Of a stretch of DNA of 64,000 nucleotides, positions 55,558 through 64,000 are shown piece after piece. The notes below the pieces were generated by a model. The model was not told the origin of the DNA. It was given only the letters and a program-made list of their open reading frames with translations, and made no database searches. This stretch comes from Psychrobacter sp. (GTDB lineage Bacteria; Pseudomonadota; Gammaproteobacteria; Pseudomonadales; Moraxellaceae). A program made the position numbers and the translations under genes. Each line of letters begins with the position of its first letter. Positions within the stretch are counted from its first letter, which is position 1. The stretch covers positions 1 to 64,000 of the forward strand of contig JAGLBE010000014.1 in the NCBI GenBank assembly GCA_018260445.1, in the 5' to 3' direction.

Positions 55558-55861
55558 TTTTTAGATTTGCAGTCAGCAGCAGTCAGCAATAGACGATAGC
55601 TGTAATATATCGCCTATTATTGACCATTCATTTTGTTTTTGAATTAGTCAATAACTGAACTTACGCAATATTCTACTTATAATCTATTAAAGCTAGCCTA
55701 TTTTTAATACATTCAATTGATTGTAAATTATGATAGGTTAGCATTTTTAGTTTTGGCTATTTACCCCTACGAACAACTAGGCTAGGCTCAAGCCACAACC
55801 TAGGTCATGCACAGACAGCTTAACCTGAACATCAGCGCCATCTTTAATAACAGGAAATAGA
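55558..55861. other. Spacer between mmsA and acyl-CoA dehydrogenase gene
   Basis: 304 bp with a short duplicated GCAGTCAGCA near 55570-55586 and the terminator-like hairpin at 55692-55749 (separate entry). It ends in an AGGAAA ribosome site for the next gene. No coding remnant. Confidence 0.45.
55692..55749 (+). terminator. Possible terminator after mmsA
   Basis: GCTAGCCTAT (55692-55701) pairs with ATAGGTTAGC (55733-55742) through nine Watson-Crick pairs and one G-U. A small inner stem (TCAAT/ATTG) shortens the loop, and the hairpin is followed by ATTTTTAGTTTT. It lies 135 bp after the stop codon. The loop is long, so confidence is moderate. Confidence 0.45.
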
Positions 55862-57025
55862 ATGGATTTTGCACTCACCGATGACCAACTTGCTTTTCAG
55901 AAAACCGCCCGTCAGTTTGCGTTAAAAGAGCTTAAACCCAATGCTGCCCAGTGGGATGCCCAAAGCCACTTCCCGATAGAGGTGATTAAAAAAACGGGTG
56001 AATTGGGATTTTTAGGCCTGTATACCAATCCGGATTATGAGGGTTTAGGCTTACCACGTTTGGACTCGGCCATTGTGTTTGAGGAATTGGCCTGGGGTGA
56101 TACCGCAGTCGCAGCTTATATCAGCATTCATAACATGGTCACTTGGATGATTGGGGAATATGGCCAGCCTGAGATGTGCCAAGCTATCGTGCCCAAACTG
56201 GTCAGTGGCGATTTACTCTCTAGTTATTGTTTGACTGAACCTAACGCAGGCTCGGATGCCGGGTCATTAACCACCAAAGCGATTTGGCAGGACAATGGCA
56301 CTTATGTGCTAAACGGCGAGAAAACCTTTATCTCAGGCGCCGGTGCTACGGATATATTGCTGGTTATGGCACGTACAGGGGATGCCGGACCTAAAGGGGT
56401 GTCCGCCTTTGTGGTAGATGCGCACAGCGACGGCATTAGTTACGGCAAAAATGAGCATAAAATGGGCTGGAAAGCACAGCCTACCCGCACCATCCATTTT
56501 AAAGACGTGGTGGTGTCTGCTAAAAATCGCCTTGGCCAGGAGGGTGAAGGGTTTCGCTTTGCGATGAAAGGCTTAAATGGCGGCCGCATTAACATTGGCA
56601 TCTGTGCGGTGGGTACGGCGCAAGCAGCCTTAGAGACAGCGGTAAACTACGTGCAAGAACGTAAACAATTTGGCAGCGCTCTTGCCGAGTTGCAATCGGT
56701 ACAATTTAAACTAGCCGACATGCTCACCCAAACCATAGCCGCACGGCAAATGATTTATTTAGCCGCTGCCAAAGTGGATAGCTATGATGCTAATGCGGCA
56801 AGCTATTGTGCGATGGCAAAAAGACTGTCAACAGACTTAAGCTTTGAAGTTGCTAATGAGGCGTTGCAACTGCATGGTGGTTATGGTTACTTAAGTGAAT
56901 ATCCGCTTGAGCGCCATGTGCGCGATTTGCGAGTGCATCAAATTTTAGAGGGCACCAATGAGATTATGCGGGTTATTGTGTCACGTAGTATGATGGATAT
57001 GGATAATTTATTACAAATGCGCTAA
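55862..57025 (+). CDS. Acyl-CoA dehydrogenase, probable isobutyryl-CoA dehydrogenase
   Basis: FAD enzyme that oxidises a short-chain acyl-CoA to the enoyl-CoA. 387 residues. Family signatures: YCLTEPNAGSDAGS near 122-135, GEKTFISGAGATD, and ERKQFGSALAELQSVQFKLADM. The C-terminus holds GGYGYLSEYPLERHVRDLRVHQILEGTNEI with catalytic Glu-363 in LEGTNE. Neighbouring genes for methacrylyl-CoA hydration and 3-hydroxyisobutyrate oxidation suggest isobutyryl-CoA as substrate. AGGAAA ribosome site. Intact. Confidence 0.92.
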   Translation: MDFALTDDQLAFQKTARQFALKELKPNAAQWDAQSHFPIEVIKKTGELGFLGLYTNPDYEGLGLPRLDSAIVFEELAWGDTAVAAYISIHNMVTWMIGEYGQPEMCQAIVPKLVSGDLLSSYCLTEPNAGSDAGSLTTKAIWQDNGTYVLNGEKTFISGAGATDILLVMARTGDAGPKGVSAFVVDAHSDGISYGKNEHKMGWKAQPTRTIHFKDVVVSAKNRLGQEGEGFRFAMKGLNGGRINIGICAVGTAQAALETAVNYVQERKQFGSALAELQSVQFKLADMLTQTIAARQMIYLAAAKVDSYDANAASYCAMAKRLSTDLSFEVANEALQLHGGYGYLSEYPLERHVRDLRVHQILEGTNEIMRVIVSRSMMDMDNLLQMR

Positions 57026-57088
57026 CTCTTATTTGGATTGGGATTTGCGGATTGATTTGGGCTCAGGTTTATTTTTTGGGTTAAGCTT

Positions 57089-57478
57089 ATGAAAGCGGCA
57101 GACACTAGTATTCCCTCAAATGATAGTCAAGCGTCCATTGCCACCACCCCCTGCCTGCCTTATTATGCGGTTGTATTCACATCAATTAAGACTGACGCTG
57201 ATACTGGATATGCTCAAATGGCGGACAAGATGGTAGCACTCGCCAAGCAACAACGTGGCTTTTTAGGCATTGAGTCAGCAAGAGAAGCAGTGGATTGCGT
57301 GTCTCGTCATACCTTGGGCATAACCGTGTCATATTGGCATAATTTGGCATCCATAACCGCATGAAAGTAACATATTGAACACTTAGAGGCGCAAAGACTG
57401 GGTAAAGACAAATGGTACACTAGCTTTACGGTACGCATTGCTAAAGTCGAACGAGCCTATCACTTTAATGCATTATGA
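57089..57478 (+). pseudogene. Antibiotic-biosynthesis-monooxygenase-like protein with two stops
   Basis: Reads YYAVVFTSIKTDADTGYAQMADKMVALAKQQRGFLGIESARE, then VSYWHNLASITA, TGA (57362-57364), one codon, TAA (57368-57370), then in the same frame HIEHLEAQRLGKDKWYTSFTVRIAKVERAYHF. Homologous ABM-domain proteins carry a WK.....H segment here, so the stops most simply arose from TGG to TGA and CAA to TAA. Two independent nonsense changes in one frame make this a clear pseudogene. ABM-fold proteins are small heme- or quinol-type oxygenases; the ancestral role in valine catabolism is unknown. Confidence 0.8.
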
Positions 57479-57550
57479 TATGCCTGTCTTGCCCGCCTCT
57501 ACAACCTTAAAACGAACTGCTTTAAACGCTTTGATTTAGGAGATAATAAA

Positions 57551-58333
57551 ATGACAGACTACACCAATTTAAAACTATCCATCGACGGCCATGTCGCAAC
57601 CCTAACCTTGAACAATCCACCAGCGCATACCTGGACAAAAGACAGTCTAAAATCGCTTAAACGCCTAGTTGATGACCTCAATAACAATGATAACGTCTAT
57701 GCGCTGGTCATTCACGGCGAGGGCGAAAAGTTTTTCTCTGCGGGTGCGGATTTAAACACCTTTGCCGATGGTGACAAGGGCAATGCCATTACTATGGCAA
57801 TCGCCTTTGGTGAGGCGTTTGAAGCCTTATCAAATTACCGTGGTGTCAGCATTGCCGCTATCAACGGTTATGCGATGGGCGGCGGGCTAGAATGTGCGCT
57901 AGCCTGTGATATTCGCATTGCCGAAAGCCATGCAGTAATGGCGCTGCCCGAAGCGGGTGTGGGCTTATTACCCTGTGCAGGTGGTACCCAAAACCTGCCG
58001 CTACTGGTGGGTGAAGGCTGGGCAAAACGGATGATTTTATGCGGGGAGCGTGTCGATGCCAGCACCGCTTTGCGGATTGGGCTGGTAGAAGAGGTGGTTG
58101 ACAAAGGGGATGGGCTTAATGCTGCCACTGCACTGGCTAAAAAAGTCGCCAAACAATCCCCTGTTGCCGTCACCTATTGTAAACAGCTGATTCAAGCATC
58201 ACGCCATACGCCCCCTGCCCAAAATCTGATTAAAGAACGTGAAGCTTTTGTCAAATTGTTTGACACTAGCGACCAAACCGAAGGTGTTACTGCGTTTTTA
58301 GAAAAACGTGCACCCACATGGCAAAATAAATAA
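57551..58333 (+). CDS. Enoyl-CoA hydratase
   Basis: Crotonase-fold enzyme; here probably hydrates methacrylyl-CoA to 3-hydroxyisobutyryl-CoA. 260 residues. Oxyanion-hole segments FFSAGADL near 58 and INGYAMGGGLECALACD near 101-117; ALPEAGVGLLPCAGGTQNLP near 132-150 carries the catalytic Glu region. AGGAGA ribosome site 9 nt before the ATG. The next gene starts 12 bp downstream, so they form an operon. Confidence 0.9.
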   Translation: MTDYTNLKLSIDGHVATLTLNNPPAHTWTKDSLKSLKRLVDDLNNNDNVYALVIHGEGEKFFSAGADLNTFADGDKGNAITMAIAFGEAFEALSNYRGVSIAAINGYAMGGGLECALACDIRIAESHAVMALPEAGVGLLPCAGGTQNLPLLVGEGWAKRMILCGERVDASTALRIGLVEEVVDKGDGLNAATALAKKVAKQSPVAVTYCKQLIQASRHTPPAQNLIKEREAFVKLFDTSDQTEGVTAFLEKRAPTWQNK

Positions 58334-58345
58334 GGATTATCGCTC

Positions 58346-59665
58346 ATGAATGATGATACAACCACTGCCAAAGTCTTGCATGACCGTACTGCAGCTACTA
58401 TCGATAATTCTGACCTTGATTCTGCGGCGGTGTTACTCAGCACATACCCCACTCAAGATGGTCATCTTATCGCAGAGATGATATTAAATGCACCCGACTC
58501 ATTAAACGCTTTAAGCACAGAGATGTGTCAGATTATAGATACGCAATTATCTGAGTGGCAGCGTGACGATAACGTTGTGGCAGTCATGCTACGTGGCGCA
58601 GGCGATAAAGCCTTTTGTGCCGGTGGTGATATTCGCAAACTCTATGAGAGCATGAGCTATAATGCGCCCCTACCCAATCCTTATGCCACCCAATTTTTTG
58701 GCAGCGAATATAGCCTATATCGTAAAATGCACTATTATACTAAGCCGCTTATCCTTTGGGGCACTGGCTTTATTATGGGCGGTGGCATGGGGCTAATGGC
58801 CGCCTGTAGCCACCGTATTGTCACCGAAACCACCAAGTTTGCAATGCCCGAAATTACGATTGGGCTATTTCCGGATGCCTCGGGTAGCTGGTTTTTACAG
58901 CGTATGCCCGCCAAAACAGGGTTATTTATGGGCTTAACCGGTGCTATGGGCAATGCCAACGACGCCAAATTTGCCAATTTGGCCGAATACACCCTGCCCA
59001 GTGACAGCTATAGCCAAGTCATTGCCGCCTTAACCGCCGCAGATTGGCAAACTGTCGCCAGCCAAATAGACAGCATCGCCATCAAGCAGCCAACTGCCAA
59101 TCAGTCTAAGTTATACCATGACGCCAACCATCAAGTAAGTCGCTGTTTGGCAAAACTTAGCCAAGCTTTAACCTGCAACAGCACGCCAAGTAACCTAGCC
59201 CAATACTGGCAAACCATTCAAACGCTGATGAATCGTGGCAGCTTACAAGACATTGATGCTATTTTGCAAGACGATATGCAACTTGCCCAATTGGATGCCG
59301 ATTTTGCAGACAATACGTGGACGCAACGGGCAGTAGCCACGTACCGTCATGGTTGCCCGGTGTCGGCAGCGCTAACCTATGAGCTGTTTTACCGCGTTGA
59401 GGGCTTATCATTAGAGCAAATATTATACCTTGAGGCCAATGTGGCGCTACACTGCGCCGATAATCCCGATTTTCGGGAAGGCATACGGGCATTGCTGATT
59501 GATAAAGATAAAGACCCGAAGTGGTCTCACACGCTAGCAGAGTGCTTTAGCGATGAAGGCAAAGCCTATATTGCCAACCACTTTAATAATCCCTATCCCG
59601 CAGAGCAGCATATTTTTGGCGACTGGATAGGGATGAATGCGTTAAGCTCACGGTCGGTAAAATAG
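58346..59665 (+). CDS. 3-hydroxyisobutyryl-CoA hydrolase
   Basis: Crotonase-superfamily thioesterase releasing 3-hydroxyisobutyrate from its CoA ester. 439 residues; the bacterial enzymes are usually 350-390. Characteristic segments: FCAGGDIRKLYE near 91-102 (GGD(I/V)R is diagnostic), GTGFIMGGGMGLMAACSHRI near 138-157, and AMPEITIGLFPDASGSWFLQRMP. An N-terminal ~35-residue extension and an additional helical part near 260-310 explain the length. ATG is preceded by AAGGA. Between the hydratase and mmsB; same operon. Confidence 0.93.
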   Translation: MNDDTTTAKVLHDRTAATIDNSDLDSAAVLLSTYPTQDGHLIAEMILNAPDSLNALSTEMCQIIDTQLSEWQRDDNVVAVMLRGAGDKAFCAGGDIRKLYESMSYNAPLPNPYATQFFGSEYSLYRKMHYYTKPLILWGTGFIMGGGMGLMAACSHRIVTETTKFAMPEITIGLFPDASGSWFLQRMPAKTGLFMGLTGAMGNANDAKFANLAEYTLPSDSYSQVIAALTAADWQTVASQIDSIAIKQPTANQSKLYHDANHQVSRCLAKLSQALTCNSTPSNLAQYWQTIQTLMNRGSLQDIDAILQDDMQLAQLDADFADNTWTQRAVATYRHGCPVSAALTYELFYRVEGLSLEQILYLEANVALHCADNPDFREGIRALLIDKDKDPKWSHTLAECFSDEGKAYIANHFNNPYPAEQHIFGDWIGMNALSSRSVK

Positions 59666-59751
59666 CGCTGCCATAAGACGCCGTCGTGAGAACCCTTTAG
59701 TTGCACGGTGGTGCTGAATATAAATAAAAAATATTTTAAAGGAATACTGTG

Positions 59752-60696
59752 ATGCCCAACAACCACCCTAATAATCAGTCAACTCATATTGCGTTTATCG
59801 GCCTTGGCAACATGGGCGCACCCATGGCTAAAAATTTACTAAAACACGGTTATAGCGTCCGTGTTTATGATTTATCGACCGACGTTCAACAGTCGTTAGT
59901 AGCTATGGGCGCGACTACCTCAACCAGCCCGCAGCAGGCAGTCGAAAACGCTGATGTGGTGATTACCATGTTGCCCGCTGGCAAACATGTGAAAAGTGTC
60001 TATCTTGGTGCTCCAGATGCCGAGCGCCTAATGACCGAAGGTTTATTGTCTCATTTAGCAGCCGGTACTTTGGTGATTGATAGCAGCACCATTGCCGCGG
60101 CTGATGCCAGACTGGTCGCTCAGGCAGCAACCACGGCAAATATCGATTTTATAGACGCGCCTGTTTCTGGTGGTACTGCGGGCGCAGCGGCAGGTAGCCT
60201 CACCTTCATTGTGGGCGGGGCAGACAGCGCTTTTGCTCGAGCTAAGCCTATTTTGCAGGCCATGGGCAAGAATATATTTCATGCAGGCGAATCTGGTGCG
60301 GGGCAGGTTGCCAAAATTTGCAATAACATGCTACTGGGTGTTTTGATGAGTGGCACGGCCGAAGCCATTAACCTTGGGGTTAAAAATGGACTCGATGCTG
60401 GTGTCTTGTCCGATATTATGCTGCAAAGCTCTGGACGTAACTGGACGCTTGAAGTCTATAACCCCTACCCCAATGTGCTGCCTGATGTGCCAGCGAGTAA
60501 AGGCTATGAGGGCGGGTTTATGAGTCAGCATATGCATAAAGACTTGCACCTTGCACTGCAAACCGCTCAAGATACGGCGGTAGACGTGCCCATGGGTGCA
60601 CAAGCCACGCAGCTTTATGACGAGCATATCAAAGCGCATTATGAGAAAGACTTTTCGAGTATTATGGCTCACTTTGACGCCAGTGTGCTTAAGTAG
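59752..60696 (+). CDS. mmsB: 3-hydroxyisobutyrate dehydrogenase
   Basis: Oxidises 3-hydroxyisobutyrate to methylmalonate semialdehyde with NAD+. 314 residues from the ATG at 59752 (AAAGGA ribosome site; a GTG directly before it is an alternative). Rossmann motif IAFIGLGNMGAPMA, substrate motif DAPVSGGTAGA, catalytic Lys in GAGQVAKICNN near 184, and the C-terminal GFMSQHMHKDLHLA. Product feeds mmsA, so the cluster is complete from isobutyryl-CoA. Intact. Confidence 0.95.
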   Translation: MPNNHPNNQSTHIAFIGLGNMGAPMAKNLLKHGYSVRVYDLSTDVQQSLVAMGATTSTSPQQAVENADVVITMLPAGKHVKSVYLGAPDAERLMTEGLLSHLAAGTLVIDSSTIAAADARLVAQAATTANIDFIDAPVSGGTAGAAAGSLTFIVGGADSAFARAKPILQAMGKNIFHAGESGAGQVAKICNNMLLGVLMSGTAEAINLGVKNGLDAGVLSDIMLQSSGRNWTLEVYNPYPNVLPDVPASKGYEGGFMSQHMHKDLHLALQTAQDTAVDVPMGAQATQLYDEHIKAHYEKDFSSIMAHFDASVLK

Positions 60697-60767
60697 ACTT
60701 TACTCATATTCACTAAATACTAACTTAATACTAACTTAATATTGATTAAATAAAGTGGACGAGTGTT

Positions 60768-60932
60768 ATGAAGCAGTGGGAATGTATCATCTGCGGCTGG
60801 CTATATGATGAAGCACTAGGCTGCCCCGAGGAGGGCATTGCTGCTGGTACAGCTTGGGAGGATGTGCCAGATGATTGGTTGTGCCCAGAATGCGGCGTTG
60901 GCAAACTTGATTTTGAGATGGTAGAGCTTTAA
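60768..60932 (+). CDS. Rubredoxin
   Basis: 54-residue iron-sulfur electron carrier. The two knuckles are present: CIICG (Cys-6, Cys-9) and CPECG (Cys-39, Cys-42), with the usual aromatic residues Trp-4, Tyr-13, Trp-30 and Trp-37 and the AWEDVPDDW loop. It would bind one Fe by four Cys. Start ATG with a GGACGAG region upstream. No rubredoxin reductase or alkane hydroxylase gene is adjacent, so the partner is not identified. Confidence 0.93.
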   Translation: MKQWECIICGWLYDEALGCPEEGIAAGTAWEDVPDDWLCPECGVGKLDFEMVEL

Positions 60933-61091
60933 AGATATAGGATAGCCCCCTATTTGTGAACCCTATACTTTTTAGGACGTATTAAAAAATCAACACGTAT
61001 AGAATTGCTGATAGAGACAACATGGCTATACATTTCAACCTTCAATAGGTTACCAATAATCTTATGAATCACTAAAGGACTGGTTAACAGT

Positions 61092-62081
61092 ATGCCAAAC
61101 CCGCTAAATCCTAATATTAAATGGTATCCCTCCCCTACTACGCCATTTATGCAGCAAGCGCTGGTGCAAGTATCGGAGGATATAGAGCTTTGCGTAGAGG
61201 TTGGCGGCAACCCTAAAAATCCACCCCTATTGTTAATTATGGGGTTAGGTTCGCAATTGATTTTTTGGCCAGACAATTTCGTTCAGCGTTTGATTGACAG
61301 CGGCTTTTACGTGATTCGTTTTGACAACCGTGACATTGGCTTATCCTCGAAAATTGAGCGGCACGATTTAGCGCCGGTCAACACCCTATCGGCTATGCTA
61401 AAGTTGCAAGTCGGTTTGGATAACTCTAAAGTTGAGGTTGCGTATCGCTTAAGCGATTTAGCAGCGGACACGGCCAATCTAATCACTAGCTTAGGTTTGG
61501 CTAAAACGCATGTGCTTGGCGCGTCTATGGGCGGCATGATAGCGCAAATATTGGCGGCAGATTATCCCCATTTAGTAGACCATTTAGCCTTGATATTTTC
61601 AACCAACAACCGACCTTTTTTAGCGCCGCCTCGCCCAAGGCAGCTGTATACCTTACTCAAACGTCCGCATAGCTACGCTAAAGACGATATAATTGAGTAT
61701 GGCAAATGGTTTATTAATGCCATAGGTACAGAAGGCCATATCGATGAGACCGCCGTTGCTAATATTGCTCGACTGAGATACGAGCGCTGCTTTTATCCCA
61801 AAGGTTCACTACAACAATTGAACGCCATCCTGATGAGCGGCTCGATACAATCCTATAGCCGCCGTATTCAGGTGCCGACATTGGTCATGCATGGCACAGA
61901 AGATGGGTTATTGCCGATTACTCATGGTAAAACGTTGGCATACGACATTCCAAATGCCACCTTTATGCCCATTAAAGGCATGGCGCACGATTTACCGACC
62001 TATTTTCATGCGTTTATTGTTCAACAATTAAAAAAACATCTGTTAAGTGATGGGCATTTTGCGAAACAAGCAGCATATTAA
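61092..62081 (+). CDS. Alpha/beta hydrolase (first of two paralogs)
   Basis: 329 residues, no signal peptide. Nucleophile elbow GASMGG with Ser-145; oxyanion strand LLIMGLGSQLIFW near 47-59; FDNRDIGLSS near 78-87; Asp in HGTEDGLLP near 271; His in KGMAHDLP near 298. The combination of MGLG, FDNRDIG and GASMGG matches a common proteobacterial esterase/lipase-like subfamily of unknown substrate. A paralog follows 244 bp downstream on the same strand. Confidence 0.88.
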   Translation: MPNPLNPNIKWYPSPTTPFMQQALVQVSEDIELCVEVGGNPKNPPLLLIMGLGSQLIFWPDNFVQRLIDSGFYVIRFDNRDIGLSSKIERHDLAPVNTLSAMLKLQVGLDNSKVEVAYRLSDLAADTANLITSLGLAKTHVLGASMGGMIAQILAADYPHLVDHLALIFSTNNRPFLAPPRPRQLYTLLKRPHSYAKDDIIEYGKWFINAIGTEGHIDETAVANIARLRYERCFYPKGSLQQLNAILMSGSIQSYSRRIQVPTLVMHGTEDGLLPITHGKTLAYDIPNATFMPIKGMAHDLPTYFHAFIVQQLKKHLLSDGHFAKQAAY

Positions 62082-62325
62082 AATATCTTTGTTAACAAGA
62101 TTAGCAAGGCTGCGTCATGAAACTGACACGAGTGGCTAGGATAATAACGATTGAGCTTACACTACTGTCTTATACACTCGGTAGTACATTTTATTTAGTA
62201 TAAGTAACAGAACAAATTTAAAATATAATCTGATTTTTGTGGGGTATGTTGTGCTAAACCACACTATAAGATTTCATATTATAAGATAATTTCGTTTTGA
62301 TACTTAAGTCAACCAACGGGTTATC

Positions 62326-63354
62326 ATGCCAGACTCTAACAGCCCTTATCGCATCAAAAGTAAACCCTCTAAATATGCCGATTTTATGAAAGTGTATAAA
62401 ATCAGAACCCCGAAATACAAATTTTATCTTGAACGTGGTGGTGACTCAAACGACCCAATTATATTGCTCATTATGGGGCTTGGTGCTCAATCTTTAGCTT
62501 GGACCAACAATTTTTGCAAACGTCTTATCGACTCAGGCTTTCAAGTCATTCGCTTTGATAACCGTGACATCGGCAAATCCAGCAAACTGAAGCATAAAAA
62601 TCAACTGACCAAAGAGAATCAATCACTCAGCCGCCAGCTGCGTCTGCTATCACGCTTTAAACTTGGCTTACCCACGAAGCTTAAGGACGAGCAAATTCCT
62701 TACGATTTATTTGATATGGCGGAGGATACCCATCAGCTGTTAAATGCCCTCGATATCGATCATTGCCATGTGCTTGGTATGTCGATGGGCGGCATGATAG
62801 CTCAAATCCTTGCGGCGAAATATCCGCAACGGGTGACGAAGCTTGGGTTATTGTCCACCAGTAATAATCGCCCATTTTTACCTGCACCCAAAATGGATGC
62901 GCTTAGAGCCTTCACCTCTGTGCCTGCAGCAGACCAAGACACACAGGCCATAATTGCCGATAATGTCCATTTAATAAAAACGATTGGTTCCCGCCTTTAT
63001 TTCGATGAAGCGCGCGTATTTAGACATGCCGAACTGCTCCACCATCGGCGCTTTTATCCAAAAGGTGTGGTACGCCAGTTGCTTGCAGTATTAGCAACCG
63101 GCTCTTTGGTGAAAATAGACGCTCAAATAAAACAGCCTACCCTGATTGTGCATGGCACCCATGATAGACTTTTGCCGCCCGCGCATGGCAAGTCGCTCGC
63201 CAAACACATCCCGCATGCTACCTTTATTTTGGTGCCACAAATGGGCCATGACTTACCCTATCCGCTGGTACGATACTTGGCAGATCTTTTTGCCGAACAT
63301 TTCAGCCAAGACGCTATGCCCGATACGCCCAATCCCGATACGCCCAAACCTTAA
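62326..63354 (+). CDS. Alpha/beta hydrolase (second paralog)
   Basis: 342 residues, closely similar to the upstream hydrolase: IMGLGAQSLAWTNNF, VIRFDNRDIGKSSK, HVLGMSMGGMIAQILAAKYP with Ser-153, STSNNRPFLPAPK, FYPKGVVRQLLAVLATGS, HGTHDRLLPPAHGK and PQMGHDLP. It has a longer lysine-rich loop (about residues 85-125) and a C-terminal PDTPNPDTPKP tail from a short duplication. Likely a tandem gene duplication with some divergence. Substrate unknown. Intact. Confidence 0.88.
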   Translation: MPDSNSPYRIKSKPSKYADFMKVYKIRTPKYKFYLERGGDSNDPIILLIMGLGAQSLAWTNNFCKRLIDSGFQVIRFDNRDIGKSSKLKHKNQLTKENQSLSRQLRLLSRFKLGLPTKLKDEQIPYDLFDMAEDTHQLLNALDIDHCHVLGMSMGGMIAQILAAKYPQRVTKLGLLSTSNNRPFLPAPKMDALRAFTSVPAADQDTQAIIADNVHLIKTIGSRLYFDEARVFRHAELLHHRRFYPKGVVRQLLAVLATGSLVKIDAQIKQPTLIVHGTHDRLLPPAHGKSLAKHIPHATFILVPQMGHDLPYPLVRYLADLFAEHFSQDAMPDTPNPDTPKP

Positions 63355-63419
63355 ATGATAAGACTATCCTATTTCTATCATAAGTTATTGAAACTTAAAC
63401 TTAGATGTGTAAAGCACTT

Positions 63420-64000
63420 TTAGCTGCGGTAGTCAGCATTAATACGCACATACTCTTCTGATAAATCACAGGTATACACCGTATCTGTCGCCTCGCCCAC
63501 GCCTAAATCAATATGAATCGTAATTTCCGGCCGGCTCATGACCGCTTGACCCTGAGCCTCGGTATACGTTGCATCTAATTGGCCACGGGTACAAATACTG
63601 ACATCATCCAGACTAATATCGATAGTTTCCGGATTGATATGCAGGGCCTTTGAATAGCCAACGGCGGCTAGTATACGCCCCCAATTTGGGTCACTGGCAA
63701 AAAAAGCCGTTTTAACCAACGGAGAATGGGCAACCGCATAAGCCACATCGCAGCAATCTTGGGTCGTCGCGCCGCCGGTGACTTTAACGGTGATAAATTT
63801 GGTCGCCCCTTCACCATCGCGAACAATCAGCGTTGCTAAGCGCACAAAGACCGACTGCATGGTGTTGAAAATAGCGGCATAATGCGGATGGTCGCTCGTT
63901 TCAATCAGCTCTGAACGCTCATCCCCCGTGGCTATCAACACACAGCAATCATTGGTTGAGGTATCGCCATCCACCGTAATGCGGTTAAACGACACATTGG
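63420..64000 (-). CDS. argJ: Glutamate N-acetyltransferase ArgJ, 5'-truncated by window edge
   Basis: C-terminal part of the bifunctional ornithine acetyltransferase/N-acetylglutamate synthase of arginine biosynthesis. The visible ~190 residues belong to the beta chain: SFNRITVDGDTSTNDCC, GEGATKFITVKVTGGATTQDCCDVAYAVAHSPLVKTA, SDPNWGRILAAVGYS, and the C-terminal VYTCDLSEEYVRINADYRS, which ends as in full-length ArgJ. The autocleavage site and alpha chain are outside the window. Convergent with the hydrolase genes. No lesion in the visible part. Confidence 0.95.
   Translation of the reverse strand, partial: NVSFNRITVDGDTSTNDCCVLIATGDERSELIETSDHPHYAAIFNTMQSVFVRLATLIVRDGEGATKFITVKVTGGATTQDCCDVAYAVAHSPLVKTAFFASDPNWGRILAAVGYSKALHINPETIDISLDDVSICTRGQLDATYTEAQGQAVMSRPEITIHIDLGVGEATDTVYTCDLSEEYVRINADYRS

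Noticed and set aside
60950..61276. 108-codon reverse-strand frame
   Set aside because: It lies antisense to the start of the first alpha/beta hydrolase, with no family resemblance or ribosome site.
1..64000. Search for CRISPR arrays, tRNA/rRNA genes, intact insertion sequences or prophage
   Set aside because: No regularly spaced direct repeats with unique spacers, no cloverleaf-like or rRNA sequence and no full transposase were recognised by reading; a tool search could still find a divergent tRNA.

Overview
The window looks like chromosome of a Psychrobacter-like gammaproteobacterium (Moraxellaceae). The basis is the gene set: a ~1,700-residue NAD-glutamate dehydrogenase, a DUF1543 protein, PilB-like MsrAB, a fused ProX-ProW, AlkK-type acyl-CoA ligase, EptA and a valine-degradation cluster. 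GC is moderate, and proteins often carry Asn/Gln/Asp/Ser-rich inserts encoded by short tandem repeats. The genus is inferred from protein resemblance, not from a search.

Layout. 1-6.8 kb: left-edge fragment of a DUF262 (GmrSD-like) gene, RNA helicase hrpA, a BrnT/BrnA toxin-antitoxin pair and a DUF1543 gene. 6.9-14.4 kb: guaB with a clear terminator, a frameshifted MscS-type channel gene, cysS, a PduO-type cobalamin adenosyltransferase and a lipoprotein. 14.7-24.9 kb: a glycerophosphodiester phosphodiesterase, an acyl-CoA desaturase with a FabR-like site upstream, then sbcD and sbcC. The sbc genes are split by a ~1.3 kb accessory patch holding a HigBA-like pair, the stub of a REP-associated transposase (RAYT), a small membrane protein and a REP pair. 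25-40.8 kb: gdhB, a WG-repeat protein, an aldonolactone-oxidase/PLP-aldolase pair, an acyl-CoA ligase, xseAB and eptA.

40.9-53.2 kb is the most unusual part. A five-gene operon (membrane-fused aminopropyltransferase speE, AdoMet decarboxylase speD, DUF350, SPFH/SHOCT, DUF4178) couples polyamine synthesis to membrane proteins of poorly known function. Four of its five genes carry a lesion: in-frame stops in speE and DUF350, a frameshift in SPFH, and an out-of-frame tetranucleotide repeat at the start of speD. Beyond it are msrAB, proV, a frameshifted lipoprotein gene, a frameshifted proXW fusion and the stub of a GntP-like permease.

54-60.7 kb holds a complete set for valine catabolism from isobutyryl-CoA to propionyl-CoA (acyl-CoA dehydrogenase, enoyl-CoA hydratase, 3-hydroxyisobutyryl-CoA hydrolase, mmsB, mmsA), with a dead monooxygenase-like gene inside it. 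The window ends with a rubredoxin, two paralogous alpha/beta hydrolases and the 3' part of argJ.

Two themes run through the window. First, genes outside the core set are disrupted by single-base deletions, often in homopolymers, and by in-frame stops; core genes (guaB, cysS, hrpA, sbcCD, xseAB, argJ) are intact. The in-frame stops, and two in a single gene, argue for real gene decay rather than sequencing error alone. Second, short tandem duplications of 4-18 nt occur in many spacers and as in-frame expansions in proteins. No tRNA, rRNA, CRISPR array or intact insertion sequence was recognised.
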